A stretch of 64,000 bases of DNA from assembly GCA_038116745.1 (NCBI GenBank), contig JAYODW010000003.1, forward strand, positions 1 to 64,000. The letters are read 5' to 3'. This document shows, piece by piece, positions 59,151-64,000 of the stretch (positions within the stretch are counted from its first letter, which is position 1; each line of letters begins with the position of its first letter). The notes below the pieces were generated by a model. That model saw only the letters and a list, made by a program, of their open reading frames with translations. It was not told the origin of the DNA and ran no database searches. This DNA is from JAYODW01 sp038116745 (lineage in GTDB: Bacteria > Pseudomonadota > Gammaproteobacteria > Ga0077536). The position numbers were made by a program, and so were the translations under genes.

Positions 59151-59536
59151 GATGTTGTTCTCCTCTGGATGACAGGCCGCGCTTCGCGCGCGACTGCAAG
59201 CCTATCGCTTACGAGCATGAGCACGGAAGAAAGAGCGCAGCGGCGGGAGTGCGTTTCGATCCCCTGGGGCTATCACCCAGCTCGCTCCGGGCTTTGTGGT
59301 CCCGCGATGCGCTCCCCGCATCACTTGACGCACAGCGCAAACGGGCTCAGCCCAGGATTTGCGCGCAGTTGCGGTGAATAATCTGAAGATCAGTTTCCGG
59401 GCGACTGAGCGACGCCGGTCTCTCGAACGCGGAGTCAGGGGGAACAGCGCAAAGCGCAGCGGTTGCGCTGAGGCCTCTGGCGGGGTGCAGATCGCTTGGC
59501 CGCGATCTGCACCGTTGTGGCAGTGCGAACTGTCGT
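59151..59536. other. Intergenic region downstream of the BadI-like operon
   Basis: About 386 bp between the start of the luciferase-like gene and the end of the BadI-like gene, both leftward. It should hold the promoter of the former and the terminator of the latter (59484-59513). Another short repeat, AGCGCAA...TTGCGCT (59446-59469), lies inside it. No supported gene. Confidence 0.5.
59484..59513 (-). terminator. Strong hairpin after the BadI-like gene
   Basis: GGTGCAGATCGC and GCGATCTGCACC form a perfect 12-bp stem around a 6-nt loop, 24 nt beyond the BadI-like stop codon in the direction of transcription. No T-tract follows. It is the longest perfect stem I found in the window. Confidence 0.6.
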
Positions 59537-60337
59537 CTACTTATAAAATTTCATGAAGTCGGGGTCGCGCTTTTCATTCAGCGCCTTGACGCCCTCCTGG
59601 GACTCCTCGGTCCAGTAGTAGAGCTTGACCGCCTGCATCGCGAACTGACCCATGCCGCGGATGTTCTCGGTATCCATGTTGAAGCTCTTCTTGGCCAGCG
59701 CGATCGCCGTCGGGCTGCGCTGGTTGAGCTCGTCGCACCAGCTCTGCACTTCGGCGTCAAGCTGGTCATCGGGATAGACCGCGTTGATCAGCCCCATATC
59801 CAGCGCCTCCTGCGCTGAGTAGCGGCGGCACATGTACCAGATCTCACGTGCTTTCTTTTCTCCGACACAGCGCGCCAGGTAGGCCGTGCCGAAACCTGGA
59901 TCGACGGAACCCATCTTGGGGCCGACCTGGCCGAAGATGGCGTTGTCGGAGGCAATGGTCATATCGCAGATGGTGCAGAACACGTTACCGCCGCCGATGG
60001 CGTAGCCGCGCACCTTGGCGATTACGGGCTTGGGCACATCACGCAGCACGGAATGCAGCTCTTCGACCGGCATGCCAACGGCGCCACGTGCGTCGTTATC
60101 GCCATACTGTCCGCCTTCGTGATCGGACTGATCGCCGCCAGTGCAGAACGCTTTGCCACCTGCGCCGGTGAAAATGATCGAGCCGATATCCCGGTCCCAG
60201 CCGGCACGCTGAAACGCGTCAATCAGCTCGACGACCGTACGCGGACGGAAGGCGTTGTATTTTTTCGGACGGTTGATGGTGATGGTCGCGGTGCGGCCGT
60301 TGACTTCGTAGATGATGTCTTCGTAGTTGTCGCTCAT
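59537..60337 (-). CDS. badI: 2-ketocyclohexanecarboxyl-CoA hydrolase-like (BadI)
   Basis: A 266-aa crotonase-fold protein strongly resembling BadI, which opens the ring of 2-ketocyclohexane-1-carboxyl-CoA to pimelyl-CoA. Matching segments are 'AFCTGGDQSDHEGG', 'LRDVPKPVIAKVRGYAIGGGNV', 'FGQVGPKMGSVDPGFGTA', 'VGEKKAREIWYMCRRYS' and 'SFNMDTENI'. The same crotonase subgroup includes MenB. ATG at 60337 follows AGGAGCGACAGC; upstream codons to 60376 overlap the SDR gene. It is last in a four-gene operon with a BadH-like SDR and two acyl-CoA dehydrogenases. Confidence 0.85.
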   Translation of the reverse strand: MSDNYEDIIYEVNGRTATITINRPKKYNAFRPRTVVELIDAFQRAGWDRDIGSIIFTGAGGKAFCTGGDQSDHEGGQYGDNDARGAVGMPVEELHSVLRDVPKPVIAKVRGYAIGGGNVFCTICDMTIASDNAIFGQVGPKMGSVDPGFGTAYLARCVGEKKAREIWYMCRRYSAQEALDMGLINAVYPDDQLDAEVQSWCDELNQRSPTAIALAKKSFNMDTENIRGMGQFAMQAVKLYYWTEESQEGVKALNEKRDPDFMKFYK

Positions 60338-60368
60338 GCTGTCGCTCCTGGTTTGCGTGCAGTTCGTA

Positions 60369-61163
60369 TCAGCCAATCATGGAGTAGCCGCCGGAAACCG
60401 ACAGCACCTGGCCGGTGACGTGACCGGCTGCCTGGGAGGCGAGGAAGACCACGGCGTTGGCGACGTCGCCCGGGCGGCCGACTTTCTTCAACGGCAGCGT
60501 CTTGGCGATCTTGTCTATCTGGTCGGGGGTGAACATCTGATCCTTGTTCACCCACATACTGTTGCCACCGACCTCTTTGTCTTCCTCTGGAATAGTGACG
60601 CCTGGGCAGACCACGTTACAGCGGATCCCGTTACGTCCGTTCTCCTTGGCAATGGTTTTCATGAAGCTGTTCACGCCGGCTTTCATGCCGCCGTAGACAG
60701 CTTCGCGCGGTTCGCCCTGGCGGCTCGCGTCCGAGCTGATGGACACAATCGCGCCGTGGTTCTGCGGCGCCATGATGCCGAGCGCGGTGTAGGTGCAGTT
60801 GAGCATGCCGATGAAGTTCACCCGGATAATTTTTTCCCACAGGTCAGGCGTGGTCTGGGTGAAAAACATCAGCTGATCCCAGCCGACGTTGTTGACCAGC
60901 ACGTCCAGGCCGCCGAAGGCTTCAGTGGTGCGGCTGAACATGGCCTGCACGGCGGTCATATCTGTCACGTCGCACTGGCTTACCTCGACGGCTGCGGCGC
61001 CCGCAGCGAGAGCCTCAGCGGCGACGGCCTGCGCCTGCTCGGTGTCGATATCGCCGATCATGATCTTCGCGCCTTCATGAGCGAAGCCGAGCACGATTGC
61101 GCGGCCGATATTGGAACCACCACCGGTCACGATGACGGCTTTGTCTTTCAGTCCGAGGTCCAT
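60369..61163 (-). CDS. SDR, 2-hydroxycyclohexanecarboxyl-CoA dehydrogenase-like (BadH)
   Basis: A 264-aa classical SDR. 'VIVTGGGSNIGRAI' is the NAD motif, 'LVNNVGWDQLMFF' and 'SISSDASRQGEPREAVYGGMKAG' (Ser and YxxxK) the catalytic part, and 'TGQVLSVSGGYSMIG' the end. The 'NN.GWD' and 'SDASR.G...EAVY' segments resemble BadH, which makes the substrate of BadI. Gene order next to BadI supports this. Confidence 0.84.
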   Translation of the reverse strand: MDLGLKDKAVIVTGGGSNIGRAIVLGFAHEGAKIMIGDIDTEQAQAVAAEALAAGAAAVEVSQCDVTDMTAVQAMFSRTTEAFGGLDVLVNNVGWDQLMFFTQTTPDLWEKIIRVNFIGMLNCTYTALGIMAPQNHGAIVSISSDASRQGEPREAVYGGMKAGVNSFMKTIAKENGRNGIRCNVVCPGVTIPEEDKEVGGNSMWVNKDQMFTPDQIDKIAKTLPLKKVGRPGDVANAVVFLASQAAGHVTGQVLSVSGGYSMIG

Positions 61164-61279
61164 AGTCAGGTCTCCATTGCTGTTGTCAGGTCAGGCGCGC
61201 CGGGCCAGAGCGGCTTGACCGCCGGGGGGCGCAATTATGCGCTGTCGCTGTGCCGCGCCGGATCCGGCGCCGGCGTTTT

Positions 61280-62416
61280 CTAGATCGCGCGGGCGATCAG
61301 TTCTTTCATGATTTCCGAGGAGCCGCCGTAGACGCGCTGGATGCGCGTGTCTTTCCACAGCCGGGCAATCTCGTATTCGTTCATGTAGCCATAGCCGCCA
61401 AACAGCTGCACACAGGCATCCGTGACTTCAGAGCGCAGCTCGGTGTGCCACAGCTTGGCCGCCGCAGCCTGATCGGTGGTCAGGCGCTTGGCGACCAGTG
61501 CCTGGATACAGGCGTCGAGGTGCGTCCAGCCGACCTGCAGCTTGGACCGCAGATCGGCCAGCACAAAGCGCGTGTTCTGAAACTCCATCAGGGTCTGGTC
61601 GAAGGCTTGGCGCTCTTTGACGTAGTCGACGGTGATGTCATAGGCGCGCTGCGCTGCCGAATGCGCCGTCACGGCGATGGACAGTCGTTCCTGCGGCAGC
61701 TCCTGCATCATGTAGACAAAACCCTTGTTTTCCTCGCCGAGCAGGTAGGTTGTGGGCACTTCGAGGTCGTCGAAGAAGATTTCGCACACGTCCGAAGAGC
61801 GCTGACCGATCTTGTCGAGCTTGCGCCCGACCCGGTAACCCGGGCGGTCGGTTTCGCAGAAAAACAGCGAGATGCCCCTGGCGCCGGGTTCCTTGCCGGT
61901 GCGCGCGGCGATCAGCGTGATGTCAGCGCTGGCGCCGTTGGTGATGAAGGTCTTCGAGCCGTTAATCCGGTAAACGTCGCCGTCCCTGACGGCAGTGGTG
62001 CGCACGGCTTTCAGGTCGCTGCCGCCGCTCGGCTCGCTCATGCAGATCGAGCCAACGGCGGAGCCGTCGATCATGCGCGGGATCCAGGTGCGCCGCACAT
62101 CTTCGTTCGCGTACTTCAGCAGATAGTGCGGCACGATGTCGGAATGAAGGCCGAACGTGGGGGTCGCCGAGCCCGTGTACGAGGTCTCCTCAAGCACGAT
62201 CGCGTTGGCGCGGAAGTCGAGCCCCGCGCCGCCATATTCCGTCGGCATGTCCGGGCACAACAGGCCTTGTTCACCGCACGCGTTCCAGAACTCGCGGTCA
62301 ATCTGGCCGGCAGCCTCCCAGCGCTCGATGTTGGGGGTCAGTTCGGCAGCGAAGAAGCGCCTGACCGCATCGCGGAACTGCACGTGTTCGGGTTCAAAAA
62401 TGGTGCGTTCGAGCAT
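61280..62416 (-). CDS. Acyl-CoA dehydrogenase
   Basis: A 378-aa FAD acyl-CoA dehydrogenase. 'CMSEPSGGSDLKAVRT' and 'INGSKTFITNG' are the substrate/FAD segments. The MCAD-type catalytic Glu position reads 'VYGGSSEIM' (Gly), but E243 in 'ELPQERLSI' sits where isovaleryl-CoA-type enzymes carry their base. It probably introduces a double bond into an alicyclic or branched acyl-CoA. It begins 11 nt after the next acyl-CoA dehydrogenase gene, in the same operon. Confidence 0.88.
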   Translation of the reverse strand: MLERTIFEPEHVQFRDAVRRFFAAELTPNIERWEAAGQIDREFWNACGEQGLLCPDMPTEYGGAGLDFRANAIVLEETSYTGSATPTFGLHSDIVPHYLLKYANEDVRRTWIPRMIDGSAVGSICMSEPSGGSDLKAVRTTAVRDGDVYRINGSKTFITNGASADITLIAARTGKEPGARGISLFFCETDRPGYRVGRKLDKIGQRSSDVCEIFFDDLEVPTTYLLGEENKGFVYMMQELPQERLSIAVTAHSAAQRAYDITVDYVKERQAFDQTLMEFQNTRFVLADLRSKLQVGWTHLDACIQALVAKRLTTDQAAAAKLWHTELRSEVTDACVQLFGGYGYMNEYEIARLWKDTRIQRVYGGSSEIMKELIARAI

Positions 62417-62426
62417 AGGACTCTCT

Positions 62427-63593
62427 CTAGTAGCTACGCGGCAGATCCAGCACTTTCTCTGCGATGAAGGATTTGATCAGCTGCTCGGTGACCGGGGCGA
62501 TCCGCGTCACCGTGACCTCGCGCAGCAGGCGTTCGACGTGGTACTCGCGGGCGTAGCCGAAGCCGCCATGGGTGAGAACCGACTGCAGGCAGGCGTCGTG
62601 ACCAGCCTTGGCCCCGAGAAATTTCGCCGCGTTGGCCTCCGCGCCGCAGGGGCGGCCGTTGTCGTACAGCCAGGCTGCTTTCATGGCCAGGTTGTAGGCG
62701 GCCTCGAGGTGCATCCAGTTCTCGGCCAGGGGATGCTGGATCCCCTGGTTCATGCCGATCGGGCGGTCGAACACCACCCGGTCGTTGGCATAGCGGGCGG
62801 CTCGGCGCAGCGCGTCCTGCCCCATGCCGATAGCTTCCACCGCCACCAGCACACGTTCCGGATTGAGACTGTGCAGGATGTAGCCGAAGCCTTTGCCTTC
62901 CTCGCCGATGCGGTCCTCTTCCGGGATGAAGAAGTCGTCGATGAACACCGCGTTGGAATCGACCGCCTTGCGTCCCATTTTGGGGATGCGTTTGATTTCG
63001 ATGCGCTCGCTGTCGATGTCGGTGTAGAAGATGCTGATGCCGTCGGTGGGTTTCTTTGACTCCTCGAACGAGGTCGTCCGCGCCAGCAGCATGATTTTAT
63101 TGGCAACCTGACCGGTCGAGGTCCAGACCTTCTGTCCGTTGACGAGATAACCGCCATCGACTTTTCTTGCGAAGGTTTTGATGCGCGTCGTGTTGAGTCC
63201 GGCGTCGGGCTCGGTGAAGCCGAAGCAGCACTTGTCCTGACCGGCCACGAGACGCGGTATCCAGCGGCTTTTCTGCGCCTCGGTACCGAACACCACGACC
63301 GGGTGCGGACCGAACAGGTTGATGTGCACCGTGGAGGCAGCAGCCATGCCGCCGCCGTGGCTGCAGACCTCGTGCATCATGATGGAGGCCTCGGTGACGC
63401 CCAGACCGGAGCCCCCGTAGGCCTCGGGCATCGTGATCCCCAGCCAGCCGGCCTCGGCCATCGCGGCGTGGAAGGCATGGGGGAACTCGCCGTCGTCATC
63501 GCGGGCGAGCCAGTAATCCGCGTCGAAGCGACTCGCCACGGCGGCTACCGCGTCGCGGATCGCGCGCTGGTCATCGGTCAGGTCGAAATCCAC
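62427..63593 (-). CDS. Acyl-CoA dehydrogenase, GTG start
   Basis: A 388-aa FAD acyl-CoA dehydrogenase. 'DFDLTDDQRAIRDAVAAV' opens as usual, 'CFGFTEPDAGLNTTRI' and 'VNGQKVWTST' are the central motifs, and E246 in 'LNPERVLVAV' is the likely base, since the other Glu position reads 'RIAPVTEQ'. The frame is open to 63854, but GTG at 63593 with GGAGA 7 nt upstream is the natural start. It is first in the operon with the second dehydrogenase, BadH-like and BadI-like genes. Confidence 0.87.
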   Translation of the reverse strand: MDFDLTDDQRAIRDAVAAVASRFDADYWLARDDDGEFPHAFHAAMAEAGWLGITMPEAYGGSGLGVTEASIMMHEVCSHGGGMAAASTVHINLFGPHPVVVFGTEAQKSRWIPRLVAGQDKCCFGFTEPDAGLNTTRIKTFARKVDGGYLVNGQKVWTSTGQVANKIMLLARTTSFEESKKPTDGISIFYTDIDSERIEIKRIPKMGRKAVDSNAVFIDDFFIPEEDRIGEEGKGFGYILHSLNPERVLVAVEAIGMGQDALRRAARYANDRVVFDRPIGMNQGIQHPLAENWMHLEAAYNLAMKAAWLYDNGRPCGAEANAAKFLGAKAGHDACLQSVLTHGGFGYAREYHVERLLREVTVTRIAPVTEQLIKSFIAEKVLDLPRSY

Positions 63594-63647
63594 AGCTGTG
63601 TCTCCATAGGCTGCAGGGCGCAGCTTGACGATTAAGATAGCTGGCGT

Positions 63648-63667
63648 ATAGTACGCATGCGTATTAT
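63648..63667. promoter_or_regulatory. 20-bp palindrome in the divergent promoter, likely MarR operator
   Basis: ATA-G-TACGCATGCGTA-T-TAT is a perfect 12-bp palindrome flanked, after one mismatched pair, by matching ATA/TAT arms. It lies between the start of the acyl-CoA dehydrogenase operon (63593, leftward) and the MarR gene (63765, rightward), and fits a MarR dimer site that controls both. Confidence 0.65.
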
Positions 63668-63764
63668 CTGGATCAAGCGTGCTTTGAACGGTTCTGCCCG
63701 TCGCTGCGAGACAGACGCAGCGCTGGTTGGAAAAACGCGGAGCGAGAGCGGGAGAAGCGTGACC

Positions 63765-64000
63765 ATGGCTGCCGATGACGAACTTGTCCGGGCCGAACCC
63801 GGCGAAGACGCGAGCGATGAGGACTGGGCTATCCGCCTCGGGTTTTACATTCACGATACCTCCCGTCTGCGTCGCGTGATCTATGACGCGGCGCTGAAGC
63901 CCGCCGGTGTCACCCGCTCCCAGGCCTGGGTACTGGCCTATCTCTCACGCGCGGACGGTATGGCGCAGTCAGAGCTCGCTGCGCAGCTCGACCTCGGTAA
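63765..64000 (+). CDS. MarR-family regulator, partial (BadR-like by context)
   Basis: The visible 78 codons read 'AADDELVRAEPGEDASDEDW', then 'SRLRRVIYDAALKPAGVTRSQAWVLAYLSRADGMAQSELAAQLDLG' region, the helix part of a MarR winged helix; the gene runs off the window. ATG 63765 (or GTG 63759, in frame) follows GGGAGAAG. Its position, divergent from BadI/BadH-like genes, suggests a BadR-type repressor of alicyclic acid degradation, which is known from Rhodopseudomonas. That assignment is by context only. Confidence 0.82.
   Translation, partial: MAADDELVRAEPGEDASDEDWAIRLGFYIHDTSRLRRVIYDAALKPAGVTRSQAWVLAYLSRADGMAQSELAAQLDLG

Noticed and set aside
61250..62467. Open frame of 405 codons on the plus strand
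   Set aside because: Antisense to an acyl-CoA dehydrogenase with complete motifs; the plus translation has none.
1..64000. CRISPR arrays, tRNA or rRNA genes, insertion sequences, prophage
   Set aside because: I saw no regularly spaced repeats, cloverleaf-like genes, transposase or integrase sequences, or terminal inverted repeats.

Overview
This window is chromosomal DNA of a GC-rich, catabolically versatile proteobacterium. Short intergenic gaps, Shine-Dalgarno-led ATG/GTG starts, 4-bp operonic overlaps, a MarC protein, DUF4197, an RND/MMPL exporter and many acyl-CoA, Rieske and MarR/TetR genes suggest a soil or marine degrader of aromatic, alicyclic or steroid-like compounds. A gammaproteobacterium is my best guess; the sequence alone does not fix the class. 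I see no rRNA, tRNA, CRISPR array, insertion sequence or phage gene.

Layout. 1-4.6 kb: a partial small membrane gene, then a three-gene ABC transporter (tandem-domain binding protein, permease, ATPase with extra C-terminal domains). 4.7-19.2 kb: mixed single genes, including an FAD monooxygenase, flavodoxin-like protein, RND exporter, cupin, esterase, MarC, enoyl-CoA hydratase, SDR, GST, DUF4197, a luciferase-like monooxygenase, DUF1330 and an MBL-fold protein. 19.5-25 kb: PQQ dehydrogenase with a heme-c domain, D-aminoacylase-type amidohydrolase and family III CoA-transferase. 25-29 kb (minus strand): thiolase-like protein plus DUF35 protein, nitroreductase, phytanoyl-CoA dioxygenase-like protein and a carboxymuconolactone-decarboxylase/AhpD-fold protein with an in-frame TGA. 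31.5-38.6 kb: a divergent aromatic-oxidation locus with a gentisate-dioxygenase-like cupin and a CMD protein on one side, and a salicylate-5-hydroxylase-like Rieske oxygenase, MarR, flavin reductase-like protein, SDR and aldehyde dehydrogenase on the other. 38.6-47 kb: MetE-like protein, HyuA/HyuB with a small CxxC protein (carboxylase-like), two kinase-fold proteins and a helical companion. 47-56 kb: orphan COX III/IV-like membrane genes, TetR, a second kinase-companion pair, a DUF7064/7065-like protein, ferredoxin-reductase, acyl-CoA synthetase and an MDR reductase. 59.5-64 kb: a BadI/BadH/acyl-CoA dehydrogenase operon divergent from a MarR regulator, resembling cyclohexanecarboxylate degradation.

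The most notable observation is the minus-strand gene at 25057-25614. Its frame is open for 185 codons apart from one TGA at residue 82. That TGA sits where a CxxC redox motif would have its second Cys (C79-H-L-U82). Starting 10 nt after the TGA is a perfect 7-bp hairpin with the tetraloop GGUC, at nearly the spacing I recall for the E. coli fdhF SECIS element. I read it as a candidate AhpD/CMD-family selenoprotein. No selA, selB, selC or selD gene is in the window, so this has to be tested on the rest of the genome.
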